The notes below the pieces were generated by a model. The model worked only from the letters and a program-made list of their open reading frames with translations. It searched no databases and was not told the origin of the DNA. The translations under genes and the position numbers were made by a program. 64,000 nucleotides of DNA from Strongylocentrotus purpuratus. Its lineage: Eukaryota > Echinodermata > Echinoidea > Camarodonta > Strongylocentrotidae. How positions within the stretch are numbered: position 1 is the stretch's first letter; each line of letters starts with the position of its first letter. Where the stretch lies: contig NW_022145599.1 in NCBI RefSeq assembly GCF_000002235.5, positions 9,982,897 through 10,046,896 of the forward strand. Direction: 5' to 3'. Below are positions 32,336 to 46,800 of the stretch, in pieces.

Positions 32336-34920
32336 CATAAATATCTGTCCCTTATCGTTTCGCAACCACAGAAGGCCGACTATAAGTGTACAATTTCACC
32401 AACAGCACTTTATCATTTAGCAATCTTTTATTCATCAAAATTGGTTTCAAAACGACACTCAACGTTGACCTATGACTGCAGGTTTGAAAGCAGTGAATTT
32501 CTACTTTGACATAATGTATGACACTTTTAGTTCAATATGAATGAAACATGTTAAAACGACTGATATAATTTAAAAAGAGAACAACATAAGCTTAACTTGA
32601 CAAATTTTGAAAGAAAAAGAATGACAACATACGTATGGTAGGCAATTAACATGTTTAAAGTCACTTAAGTTTTATGATTTAAATTTGTAACATAACACTT
32701 TATTATTTCATTTGCATATCAGAGTATCACTTATCAACTGAGAAAAAGAGTAATAAAACGATAGATACTTGCCGTCACAAAATGTAGAATATACACTGCC
32801 ATCATAATTTATGCATACATAGTCATTTTATCATCACGAAAATTATCGTTCGTAATCATTTCTCTCTCACGTGCTTGAAAAAGCATTATCAGGATTACTA
32901 ATCATATTTAATTGCAAGAAACTCTACAAAACAACGTATCACCAATATACAAGCAGACTGTATCTCTGAAGTCGCTCATTAGCTATAATACATGAACATG
33001 ATACTCAAGAAAACTTTTGTTTGACTAGATAGCATTGTACGGAAGTCTCAAGAAACGCCATACTTGAGGCGAAGAACAAAATTTATATAAACAACTATAT
33101 ATCAAATTATTCACAAAATGTTCCACAAAAAACATGAGGCTGCATAAAACAAACTCAAAATATTATTATATACATAACACTTTCTTCCCATTTATTACAG
33201 GCATTTCAATTTTTAACGCTAAAACAAACGAGACCGTCAAACATTCGTCATTTACATCACACATTTCGGCTAGGCTTATAGTATCAATATTCAAATTTTC
33301 GTACAAAACATCGTATAACAATATATGAATTCCAGAATTAAAGGACATTTATTTCACAATCTTTCTGTTGCTCAGTATGGTGATATTTGACACATATTTC
33401 ACGTGAAGCATTGGTGTCAGATGAATGAAATGAATATCATGAAAAATACCATTATTTACAACTCTGGCAACATAATTTTCACAAGAAACTGCGTTGTTAT
33501 TTTGTAACAAACTATCACTCATATATCTAAAACTTTAGAAAATCCATTGTTTCTGTTGGTATAACTTTGTTTTCATCATCTCAAACATTTCTGCAAGAAA
33601 TAAAGCAGACGAATGTATGTAATCGTAAACGATATCAAATTATGTTGTGTATGAAAATCTGGAAACATGTATGCAAGGGTAACAACTAGTGTAAATATGG
33701 AAAATCGCTGAAAAATTACAGTAATTTCTCAAGGTAATTAATGATCAGTATATCGTCACAGACAAGGAAACAAAGAAATCTTCAAAATCTCACAAAGATC
33801 ATAATAATATTTACATACTAGTCAGTAAACGATACAGGCCAACATGTCAGTGTGACAACAACATCAGTTAAAAAATTCATAAGTACAAAACCATAAAAAG
33901 GGGTTCTTCTTTGGAGAGGTTTGGCATAAGTACTCTCAGTTTTCTGTAAATGTATTTTGAGTAACTTTATATAGGCTATGTACAAAAGAATACTTATAAT
34001 TTGTAAAAGATAACACTCATCTTCTGTACTAACTTGAACTAAACATTGAACTTTGAACTTTAAGATTTGATCCAACTAAACAACAGGTTAAGTGACTTTC
34101 TTGACGTGGTAAATAAAGTGAAAAATGAAAAGAAAAAACATTCTCAAATTAACTGTAAAATATTTTATACACAATCGTGTAAATATCAAACCAACATTGT
34201 TTTTTTTTATCATATTTTGCTTTTTCCTTTATCTTCCAAATTGCAATTTCTTTTAGATCGGGGCTCCATGCACGTATGCTCATTACAAACCAATATTTTA
34301 ACATAATCAGTAGAGAAATTATCGTTTCCCTTCAATTCTTAACGGTTACACTACATCATGTAATGTAAATCATTATCAATATATACATACACATTAAGAT
34401 AATGAAGAAAACATACACCCCATAATAGCTCACAGGAGTGGTATGCTCTGTATAAAAATACTTACTGCGATATCATATTGTCAGTAAAATTACCAAAAGA
34501 GTCACTCAAAATTCTACAAAATCATGAAATACATTTGAGATAAAATGGAATGTGCCAATTTCATGAACGACACATAATTTTCGGTCATTAACTTGAGCAC
34601 AAGTTCATGGGAAAATGCTCTTTTTGTATTAACAAGAAAACACTGGTGTGAATGAATATATAGAATGCTGCCCTTGAATCTCGTGTTGAACAAATTCAGT
34701 GAAATTCAATAACATTACTTTGTAGTTCCGTGTGCATAACTATATACATTGTACTATGTATATAATTTAGTTTTAATATCACAAAATGTTCTGTACATCC
34801 TAACTGTGAGCTAAATACACATTATTTACAATCGATTTATTCCTCTCTGTATACTGTTAAAGCAACAGTGTATGCGAATAGACGTTTGCGAAATAAACAG
34901 AATAAAATCATACACTCTTT

Positions 34921-35460
34921 CATTCAGTAGCTGATTGGTATATTCTCTTTCCTACGTGCAATTAAATTACTGTAAATACTTCAAGTTCAAAAAGTGTCAG
35001 CAAACAATGTTGAGATTCAACTTCTGTACAAACGTGCGATATATACATATATATATATATATATATATGAATTCACCTTCTTAAATACATCCATAATTCA
35101 GTAGCTGAATTATATTCACTTTTCATTGTGCAATCAAAATAATGTAAATACTTCAAGTAAAAAAGTGTCAGCAAACAATGTTATTTCTGCAGTTGATATT
35201 CAACTTCTGTACAAGCATACGATATATATAAATATATATGTGTATATGAATTCACCTTCTAAATACATCATTATAATTCAGTAGTTGATTTTCATTTGGT
35301 AGTTCATTGATAAATTAACTTTTCACCGTGCAATCCAAATAATGTAAATACTTCCAAGTTAAAAAAGTGGCAGCAAGCAATGTTATTTCTACACTTCTGT
35401 ACAAACGTGCGATATATATACGTGTATATATATATATATATATGAATTAACCTTCTAAAA
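34921..35460. repeat. Three tandem units of about 180 bases
   Basis: Each unit runs from ATTCAGTAG through GTGCAAT, AATGTAAATACTTC, AAAAAGTGTCAGCAAACAAT, AACTTCTGTACAA and GCGATATATA to an AT repeat and GAATTCACCTTCT. Units start near 34921, 35095 and 35276. The AT tracts differ in length. The last unit reads GTGGCAGC instead of GTGTCAGC. Confidence 0.85.
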
Positions 35461-37130
35461 TGCATCATTATCAACGCGTCCATGAAATGTCTTTGTCGGT
35501 ATATTTTAAAGAATAAAACAACAACATCCCTAAGTATTAAAAATAGTATTCAATATTATTTCAATGAGTTAAAGTTAAACATGAAGTTCATGTAACAAAT
35601 AGAATTCAGGAGAATAGAGTACATCCCTTTATACTATCTAAACTCATCCAGATTACTAACATGATCTGGTAAGTTCCGTAAGTGCGAATTGCCATGATAA
35701 AACTTTCGCACGAGTGCGGGGAAACAAACGACCCTTTTTATCGCAATTCAGCTCAAATTCTTACAATATAACGAGTGTTTATTACACATCGACTATTTAC
35801 AGTTAATATTTTTGTCAATGTTGTTATGTTGAAATAGTTCAACCTTTAAGTGTTAAATGAATAATGCAAAATTCGTTTATATAAAGATGCACAATATGCT
35901 CTCTGTACATGAAAGAATCTGTGTCATCAAAGAATGATACCGGTATATCAATAATATTACATCAGTGACAGTATTTACATATGTACAAAATAGTATGTAA
36001 TATTTGTATGATATAAATCTGGAAGATACTACATTTAAATCAATACATTGTTTTGTGGCGCCAATGGCTTCATTGTATTCGGTTGATAAAATGTTTTGAC
36101 GCAATCAAAACAGATATATAATATTCCAGAGTCTTGCAGACTATTGAATATGTACAAAAGTAGAAAATTATTTATATTCATAAAATCCTCCATCATATGA
36201 CACTTGAATCAAAAATTCATTCATCATTACAACATTATAATATATCAATGCAACTTATGTATGTGAATAAGTCAGTGAGAATACAGTACATCAATTATGG
36301 TCTTCCTAACTACCATATATTAGTATGTTCTTTAGTTGCTTTTAACATCATAAAACATATATTCACAAAGATTTCGATGTATACAAATATCTGTAAATTA
36401 TAACACTTCTTCTACAGTAATGCAAAAACAAAGAAAATTTATATCACAGAAAGGGTGTGCACTTAATAACAATCTTGGCAAAATATATTACTGCACATCT
36501 ATCAGTTTAATGATGACTAATTGAGTTTAAAAAATTATTTAATGCTGCAAATACAGTTAAATACATTTACACTGAATAGCTATTATTTAATGTATTCATT
36601 GTATCACAATTCAAAGCAAGAAATACCAAAATTCCCATTACAACAGTAAAAGATGGACATTGAAAATGAATAACTATCATTGAATTTACTCAGTGCGGGC
36701 CTAATAGATACGGTGGTACTGGTTTACGCATAAACTCAATAATATATGGTACATATCAGTATATCTGACAAAAGGGAAATAGTATTTCTATCTTTTGCAA
36801 CAAGTCGATTCTGTACGGATAACAGAATTATGGTATCCAAAATGCAATCTAATCAATTTACATAAAAATACTATTTTTAATGACATCCGCTGCGTCGATC
36901 AAAGCATCTAGCAGGTATCGGTAGTCTCTATGTGATGTAGTGCGGGATAACTTTCCAATTTGTTCCAACATACAAATTGACTAAAATTTCACCTTTTCAA
37001 AAAGGTATGGGTTAGATGGGTCTATTCTTGATAAGTTGCTATCCATAATATATTTTGAGTAGTGCCCCGAGGAAAAAGGCAATTAGGAGTTATCTGCAAC
37101 TAGGTCACAATCACAATTATCACCGAGCAG

Positions 37131-37208
37131 TTTATTTGAGATCCGCAAAGACTTAGTGATCTCATATTTCAAACATTCTTTACTTTCTTATTATTGGTCC
37201 TATTTATT
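37131..37208 (-). promoter_or_regulatory. Candidate polyadenylation signals
   Basis: Minus-strand AATAAA occurs at 37203-37208 and 37131-37136, about 650 and 720 bases after the sacsin-like stop. They are the first AATAAA seen downstream. In AT-rich DNA the motif is common, so use is unproven. Confidence 0.3.
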
Positions 37209-37857
37209 TCAAACTTTAAATCAAATGTCAATGCACATGATTAAAAGTACTTCGTTCGAATGATACATAAGTTAAAGAAATATGATATCGACCAGTGTGA
37301 TAGGAAGAAAAGGGCCTGATTGCATCAGTAGTCAATTCATAAATCTACCGAATTTAGTATTATTCGATTGGTTTTTAGTCAAAAGTGATATTAATAAGCC
37401 ACTACATAGATAGATTCTGCGCATGTGCAGATAGAGATCAGACGAATATTGGATACGTGCTTATGAAATTTATGTCATCATTATTAATGTATGCACCGAC
37501 AGTTCTAAGGAACACAGGTGGAAGCATTCTTCTCAAGAGGGCGAACAAATATACATCCATGACTTTGGCAGCGATAATTTTAAAGTGCACAAATTGGGAC
37601 AGCTCCATGTGTAAAATATCTGTGGATATTTGGGGTCAAGTGTATCATGGGCTAACTACGAACTGGTCTATTCAGCGCGATTACAAATACTGTTACCGCT
37701 ATCATAATTAAATGTACATATCAACTCATCAAATCTTCTCGCAAGAGTCACTAGAATAATTTGCCACCTACGTTTTGCTTCGATTCCACAATGCAGGTAT
37801 GTCGTTAATGTAAAAGCAGTGGAAACAAAAGCAATAGTTTTGTACCAGACCTAGCGT

Positions 37858-40800
37858 TCATGATTTCGACGGAACCAATGATGATTCAACGACTGCAAGG
37901 ATATTACGGGCGAGCTGGATCATTTCCTCACCTTTGGTTTGGTCTATAAAGACCTCGTGAGGAATCTGTGAAGAGGCGCAACTATCCGGGTACCGAGCCT
38001 GTTGATCACCCACGAGAGAGCTGAGCTGGCATATGTTCTGGAGAAATTCTGAAGATTGTACGTGTTCACGCACGTGTTCACTCGCGTGTTCACTGACGTC
38101 ACGGGCTAGACCATCAATGCTATGGGTATTACTGTGACATCCTCTGATGGCAAGTTGAGCAGCTTTGAGGGCCTTTTCTACACTCTGGTGGCACTTGTAC
38201 GCTACCCACTCTAGTGACGGCTCATCGTGTGGTTTAAGATCGTGTTGGGCAGCGCGGAGATCTTCCTGTCCCTGGCGAAGCCAAAGGAGTGCTTTGGGGA
38301 TATTTGGGAATCTTCTTGCTACTTCTCCTTGATTATACCGTTGTTGGTCTTCCCTTGCTCTCTGCTCAGCTAATTTGGGAAGGTCTTCATATGATGAATT
38401 TTCGAGTTCACTCTTGATATGTTCGAATGCTTTGTCAAACAGTTCCTTTGGACCTTCTGGATGCTTGTCGGAATGCCATTTTAGCATCAATCGGGGGAGA
38501 GCCTTCTTTGTCAGCTCCGCTGGAAGCTGCCAGATCTCCTCCAATTCTGCGGTCACCTGTCGGTTTGCTTCTTCAACATCCGTTAGAAGAGATGATTCCC
38601 GATGACCAGAAAAACACGGTCCAGCACCAACTGAGTTTACTTGGTCAGATAGAACAGGCTCCATACATGATGTGTAGTTCGGGATGTGAATCTTGTGCAT
38701 GTCCAACACATTGGCCTCTATCGGGCTGTCCTTTCCAATGTCGATGAGATAAACTGACTTGAGCGACTCGTTGCATATCCTCTTGACCACTACTGCGTAT
38801 ATGTAGTAGTCACCGTCTTCATAGGTTTGTGCGTACCCTACGTAATCGCCTGTGCTGAAAGACGTCCAGGGGTTTTGTTCCATGAGATGGTAGAGCTGTT
38901 CTGGAATAGTACTTCCAGGATTAGGCAACTTTAAATTTGTGTCATCTTCCATAAAAGCAATGCCGAACATCGCTAATGCTTCTGGGATGGTAGCTGAAGA
39001 ATCTTGAGATAGCAGTATAGACATATAATTTCTATCCTCAAACAAATTTCCAAGGACTTTGTTGACATGGATTGCAACACTTACTAGCGTTACCATCCTA
39101 TTTCCTACTTCACTATGTTGTACAAACAGCTCATTATCACTGTTGACGAAGGAAGGTACTTTGGTTTCACTACCTTCTATGTCTTGGCCATTGATTTGCA
39201 GAATCGAATGTAACTGCTGGATACATGTAATCTTCAGGCTAGTTAGGAGATCTCTAAACTGTTTCCTGGTCTCCCCGTCAACTGCCCGCCTGTTGTGTCT
39301 CATGATGGAGCAAACCGCCTCAAGAAACTCCTTTGACTGCAGGATTTGAAGTCTCCTTCCAAACCCACACGGTTCGTTTCCAGTCAAGTAACACTTTCGT
39401 GAATCGTTACCAGTCTTGCTCAACATTTCATTTACTTCCGTGCTTACTGCTTTCGGTTTCATCCTTTCGGGAAGCCTGGCGATAGCTTTTTGTGCGATTC
39501 GTTCATGACTTGGAAATATCTTGACGAGTGGTTGATTAGATCTAAGGAGTCGGTTTGTGTAGTGGTCGACATCATTCACTAGAAGGCTTTCTGATCGTTC
39601 CAACCTTTGCTGACATGAAGGTAGATACAGGGAGTGTCCGGGAACAAATGCAGCAGCTATCTGTTCAGGATCGGTCTTTATTAACTCTTCATGAAGCCCA
39701 AACGTGGCCCTGTCTACAATGTCTACATTTGGGTTTGACCATGCACTCGGTCCCCTTCTGTAGAGGCTTTCAAGAACAAAAGCATATTGGCGTATGGAAG
39801 GTTTCACTGTTCCGCCAAGAATTTGAAATACCTTTAAAAAAGGAACCCACTTGTTTGGCAGCTGGTAGAGAAAAGGCTCTAGATTTTCATCCGCTGTACA
39901 CGAGATCTGTTCTGCAATGACTAAGCGATGCTCATCCTCGAGCTCCAAAAGGACGACAGGAACGTTTCGCAGCTCGTCTCTGATGATACAGCACCTTTCA
40001 CAGGGGTCTTCCTCAGAGCAGTTTTGTCTTGCGCACTTGGAGGAAACGAATGTCAGTATTTCCTGTAGTACACCTGCAAGATCTTCAGGGGAAGATATCT
40101 TCCGGTCATTCTTCTTTTGGAGTCTGTTACATATATTCCGTAAATGCTGGATAACGATCATAAATTCGGGTTCCTGTGCAACGCCCATTTTCTCATCGAA
40201 CGTTTTGTTACAAGAGTAGCATTTCTCTAAAGCCGCATATTTTGGCAGGACGCTAATGGTGGACCAAACAAGTTGTGTGTGTTCGAAAGAACTTGATCCA
40301 GAATACCTCATGAGAGTTCCTTTCTTCATGAAGGGTGGATGAATAGATTCCATCTCCTGGCTGATCCCGTCACTAACAAGAAAGTCAACCATACTGACTT
40401 CCTGTAGGAGAGAAGAGTCTTTGTGAAGGTCACATGTCCTTCCAAGTTCGAACACAAGGGCATTGGACTTCTCTTTCATCTCTTCGAGGTCAGAATGTGA
40501 TTTCTGTACTTGCTGGGCGAAGGAGAGGAATAATTCTCTAGTAATAACAACTTGTAGTCCTATTTCTCGAAGGAATGGAAGTCCTAAAGAATTTTTGACG
40601 CGATCTGGTGGAAACCGGACCTCGTTCCACATTAGAGAAAATAACTGGACTTGGGGGTCATAGAAGTCCACGGCCTTCAGCAATTCCCCATTTTCACCGG
40701 TTATGAAAAGCAGGTGACTTAATCTTAATCTCCGAATAGCTTCCTCCCTAGTTTCACTAAAGGACCTATCTGTGTTATCAATGGGTAGCGGTAGTAGTAA

Positions 40801-43800
40801 TTTCTTAATCCGCACAAGATGTTCAAGACGACTGTCCTCGCTGAGTTGGTCAAAGACCGGCAGAATATACTGTACATACACGTCAATCTCTGTTGTATCA
40901 GTCAATTCTAGCTTCTTGTATAGAGATTGAAGCGATGTGTTGTACTGCAGAAATATAGCGCGAGTAGTACTAGTCCATTTATCTTGTTCCTTTTTTGGAA
41001 TCATACTTGGGAGGACAAGAACTGTGTCAAAACCTCTGATACTGACAAAGTCACCTGCAATCGATTTGAAGCAAGGCAGGCTCTTCAACCTTTTGAGATC
41101 AGCTTGGCTTCCACAGTTACTTAAGAATCTCAGGATTTCTTCATGTTGATCAGCTTCGAGGTTTCTGAATCTCTTGACGTCTCTATCAACCCAGTACATC
41201 AAGGCATCTAAAACCCTCGTGCTATCGCCCTTGTGTGTGACGAGATGATGTATTAAGCTATTCTTGTCTTCGCGAAGAATGCATTTCTCGACCTTGTAGA
41301 CGTTCAGTGATTCAAGTGCTGAGTAGATTGGCCACCATCTCTTTTCCGACTCGGTTGGTTGGACTATTATTGTAGAGGATAAACTGATAGGTGCCACAAG
41401 CTTAATTTCCTGAGGATACTGAGTTTTTGTTTCAGTGACAGGTAATATCGCCCAACGGCCAAGTTCAGCTCTGATATCGTGAGCAACATCAGTCAACGTG
41501 TTCGTCTCTGTGCATAAGGATTCAAGAAGACTCCACAAACGTTCAAACCATTCAGATGAAAGTTGGTTCTGAAGCGTTATTATTTCATCTGAAGCACACT
41601 CGAGATAAGGGTGGCAATCATCAAGAAGCGCAGATACTGCTCTCACATCAAGCTCACAAAAGACATTGGTATTTCGTGGTAGAGTGTGTAGAAAGTTGAT
41701 ATGTAGAAACCTATGACTCTGAGGAATGAAAAGATCGCAGAATTCTGATGCAAAGACCCGCTCATCACGTGATAACCTCCTCAAGTTCCCATCCTGAGTG
41801 AAGAGCAATGGCAGTCTGTGGAGATTTTCATTGAAGTTAGATTGTGTTCCCTTCTTGCAGTAAGCTATGAGTCCCTTCAGTCTCTTCTCGTCGTGGATCC
41901 TTGATTTTGAAAGTGTCATTGGTAATTGCCTCTGAAGGGGGTTGTCTCCGCAAAGGAAAGACACCACATTTGAAGGTAGAACTTCAAGAACTTTATAGTT
42001 TCCTGATTCATGGTTCATGGTTTCCTGATTGAGATGCTTGCATGCTTTGCGGAGACGGTGCATTATCCATGTCGGAGACTCTAGTAATGGAAATGTGATT
42101 TCGATCAGTGTCTCCTTCAGTTTTTTCACATTTTCTTGCATCTCAGCCTTCGAGGAGCTACTTGTAGGGAATGTGAAGTGATCACTCATTTGGTTTGGCA
42201 GTGTGTTGAAATATCCCACCTTTGATTCGTCTGGAGGCTGCATGTGCACGACTGGGGTCTTCCATGTTAGGAAAAAGTCGTTGTTGTCATCATCTTTTCT
42301 GTATAGAGAAGGAAATAGCATCAGGGCTTCAGAGGCAACAATTTCGTATACAGTGGCTTCAAGTGTTTTCCAGTAAGACCCTTTCTCGCCGATGTTAGGA
42401 AAGAAGGTATGGTATTTCTGAAGGAGTTTCAAAGTGTGAGCTTTTTGTTGACATGACTTCGATCCTGACCATTCATATTTCCTGACAAAGAATCCCTGTA
42501 TCCACAACAGCAACTTCACATAAGCCGGTGCAATAACTTTCTGGATGAGGTGAAAGTTCCACTTTGTTTGTTCATCTGTTTTGCTACCTTCCCACAAGTG
42601 TCTTCTACTCTCATGGTCTAAGGCAAAGTATCCGTGTACGTGAACTGGAAGTCCCGTTGCAATGGGAAGGGGTAAGAAGCAGAAAGCCGTTCCTTTGAGT
42701 TCCTCTTTTTTACCTGTCAGACGGGCAGCAACAGCCCCCACTGGAAGTAGTTTACGTTTTCGCATTATGTTTTCTTCAGCCGTGTCTGCACTTCCTACTT
42801 GCTGACATATTACCCAATCCTCATCTCTTCCTTTTCCTTTCAATCTCATCTGGTATATGACTTCTGCTGGTTCTGGTTGCCAGGTACTGTCATCCTTGGC
42901 TGCTCTGCTGATATCTTGAACTTTGCGCAAGAAATCCATTTTCTTTTCACCTTCCACTTCGGTAATCTCTGCTGTGATAGCATGAGTAGAGCCAATCACT
43001 CCTGAGCTTGTTAGCTCTGAAATGCTGATTTTAGTGATGTTTTTCAGAAACAAAAGACTCTCGAATGCAGCATTCTCAAAGTCTTGTAGTAGCTTCCAAA
43101 TCTCCCCAGGTCGCCATACGTTTTTGCTAAGTGTTGAAGCTTTCTCCCGCAATGGAAAACGAAAAACAGTATAGTCCTGCTCTCCATCTGCAAGAATGTC
43201 TTCCAAGTAGCATTGAAAGATATCTGGATAGGAAGAACGCACACTGCCATTAACCCTTATCTGACGGCCCGGCTTAGTCGATGTTGCTCCCGGAATATAC
43301 TTCTGCAGAGGGTCAAACATGCATAATCGTTCACCTTTAGAGATGAAACTTGGGCAATCCGTAAGTTGATACACCGCATTGAAACCGACTCCATAACGGC
43401 CTATTTTTCCCATATGATCAGCTTTGCTACCTTCTCCAAGATTCTGTATCCCACGAATATCTTCATCTGTAAAAGATTGGTTGTTGAAGACACAAAGAGC
43501 AGGACCCTGCAAAGCTTTCATGCTATCTCCTAGAAGTTTATTTCCATTATGTGAGCGAGGATCGTAGACAAAATGGATTTCAGTTGCTCCGGCATCGTCA
43601 GCATTCTGAAGAAGTTCCTTCAGAATTGTTTCATCAGATGGGTATGAATCGAGAATCCGCTTTATACGGGTTGTAAGTTTCTCATGTTGGCCAAACTCTT
43701 CCCCTGGGAAATCAATATCGTATAACTGGAGCATCTGTTGTCGAACATCCTTCACTTTTAGCTTCTTTGCAAGCATAAAACTGATTTTCATGTGACACTT

Positions 43801-46800
43801 ATGGAGTTCGATTTCGTCGTATTCAAACCAATCAACGTCAGTGTAGCAGAGATCTGATATAGGCCTCATGCACTTGTCCTCATCTGGAAGAAATGCATCT
43901 AGAGGCCGTCTCCCATCATCATCTTTGAGGAAACTAGCAAGTCGATCGGCAGCTAGGATAGCAACCTCCAAGACCTCATCATCTAAAGGTTCCCCACTGC
44001 TATCCTCGTGTATAGATTGGAGAACACCTTGATAGTCTCCGGCATCAAATTCCCTCTTCAATGCTGCACGTTCCAGAAGAATGGGATATTGTTTCAGGAA
44101 CTGGGAAGCTTTAAATAGATACGGTGGAAGATCTCTACCTCCATCGGCAACCACAGAGGCCACTACAAACTTGCGATCTACAAGGAAGAACGATTGATTC
44201 TGAAGATCTTCGTTAGAGATGTCTGGACTATTTTCTTTACAAGCAATTTCAACACGTTCGTAGACCGCTTCGCTTATCATTTGTAACCGATTATCAGAAA
44301 TGGATTCCTTATTCATTTCGTAGTGACTACGAAAGTTCGAGAACTGCTTGAGTACACCTTGAACAGAGGGATATTTATCTGCAAGACCAAGACAGTGCTC
44401 GACTTTCCTTGGAAGCTTCCACACTCCTGATTCATCCACAACGTTTGATGTGCTGCTTACCAAATATCTTTTAGAATGAGAGTACACATCGTTAGCAGAT
44501 GCATAAGCACAGTCTGTTTCCACCCATGGTAGAGCTGGATCTCTGTTTTCTTTACACATGATAGGCAAGAATGGGATACTCGAAAGCCGTTCTTTGAGGA
44601 GTGTTTTCTCATTCCAATCACTCCCCAACATCTCCGCCAGATACTTCAGTACAGCATGGCATCTCGCTTGAGCTACTTCCATACAGCTTGAATGTAGAAT
44701 GTGAACAGTCTCGCATCGCTCGACGAAAATATCTTCATGAAGATAGTCTTTCATCATTCCTAGCTTAGTTAGTGACGCCAATGTGTTGATGTCAGTGAAT
44801 TTTTCTCTCAGAGGGAAAACCTTATCGGACTCCGAGAACAAAGGTGCAGCTTTGCCTTTCGGGTGTACTAGATCACAAGGTTTCCGCAGTTCAGTTCCTC
44901 CCTCTACTGGTATGCATTTTACATCTTTTAGTTTCTGCTGTAGTGTGTCTTCACTGTTATTGAGTGCAAACAAAACCAGTTGATTTCGGATGCTGTCGGG
45001 CATCTGACTGATGTGTGGTAGAAAAACTTCATTGAAGAACCTGTTGAAATCATAAGTTCTCTTAAGAACTTCATCTATCACCTGTACTCTCTTTAGGGCT
45101 CTCCACGTTTTCTTGGTCAACGACATCACTTCCATTGAGGGGAGATGGTCGCGTAGTACCTTCGTTACCACATCACTGACTGATGTCTCTTTCTGAACTT
45201 CTTCACTAAGGAACACAACATTCGTGAACTGATGCGATTTGCCATCTTTCCAGAACAATGATGGTTCACGGCCATCAAACCCATGTACTATTGCTTTGTA
45301 GAAAGCGTCAAACAGAACCGAACATTCCGAATTATTTGGTACGTCATCAATATCTGGCCACAACTCCTCATGAGACATATCTGTGCCGTATGTGTCCTTC
45401 ACTTGTTGAATAAACTCACTGTCAGACAAGAGTGCAACGTACGCTCTGCATATCACATCTGTAAGAAGTATGTGATTCCATTTCTCAGATATCAACCTTC
45501 CATCGGGCACTGGCATATGAAGACTCCGCCGATCCTCTTTTACAGCGAAAGATCCGTTGATATGTACCGGGAACAAGCTGGGAATTGAGAGGGAGAGAAA
45601 GCAGTACATCTGCTTCTCAAATTCAGACATTGGTGGTCTATGAAAAGGAAAGGCAACCGCACCTTCAGGTGAAAGTCCACACTCTTTGCCATCCGGAGAT
45701 TTTGCAAGAGATGCTGCCTGTTCTGAAGTCTTGCATATCACTTTGACAATGTCCAGGTCTTCACTAACTTTTGGTTTCTGTGACATCATTTCATTTCCCT
45801 TTGCAGTCATTGTGCAGTGGATTGATTCAGTTGAAACGACGGTAGTATCGTCCTTCATCCTCGGAGATCGCATAGTCTTTTGTATGGTGAGTAACTCCTC
45901 AGCCCTCGAAGGATCGCTAGAATTCTCAGAAAGGTAGAACAGGGCAACCTTCTTTACCTTTTTGGTGAACACCAGGAGGTTTTGTGATGATTCCCACATT
46001 TTCTGCATCAGGTTGATCAGTTTCTCCCCATCGTAGCTCTCCTTGCATATTTGGCTTTTCTGTGCAGCTTCTTTCGAACGGAGGGGCAGTCTAAAGAGTG
46101 TTCCGTCGTAGTTGAATGGCTCATTTCCTCCACTGAAATTGAGCCCGAACACTCCCTTGAATGGCTTGAACTGATCTGGGAATCTCCGGAGTGGTTTGGA
46201 GCTATTCAATCTGAGACGTACACCGGGTTGACTCTTGTTCGGGAGAACGCTTCCGAGATGTGTGGTATGAGGGTCGAAAAACTGCATGTAGTCCCTACTA
46301 ACAAAGCTTGGAACATCAGTTATGCGGTACACCGAGTTGAAACCGGTCCCAAATTTCCCAATCTTTTTAGCGTCCTTTTCCTTGGTACGCCCTCCAAGCC
46401 GAAGAATATTCTCAAAGTCTTGGTCTGAGAATACAGCATCGTTGTATACCCAAAGGGCTGGTCCCTGACAAGACTTCATTTCAGGATCGAATAGTTTCTG
46501 GTTAGCATTTTCGTTATTTCTCATGTCGATGAGAAAGCCGACTTCCTGAGCTCCTGCATCTTCCGCATTCTGTATCATTTCACTAACGATGGCGGTGTCC
46601 ACATAGTTGTTCTTGAGAATATTCCACAAGCGAGTAGTCAAGGGTTCATGCTGCCCAGCTTGTGTAAAAACGGGCAATTCTTCTGAGTCTAGAAGAAGTC
46701 GACTGACAGGTCGGACATGAAGGAATATTGCAAGGACCATTGAGATATCTGAATGAATCAAAGTAAAGTCTTCATCGTCATCCATCTCCTCATTGTCGGT

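Larger units (their letters stand above)
32336..37857. other. AT-rich region downstream of the sacsin-like gene
   Basis: About 5.5 kb with no recognised coding region and, unusually for this window, no recognised transposon ends or G/C runs. It holds a threefold tandem repeat (34921-35460). It may contain the sacsin-like 3' UTR and possible long-range elements, but no transcript evidence is available. Confidence 0.5.
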
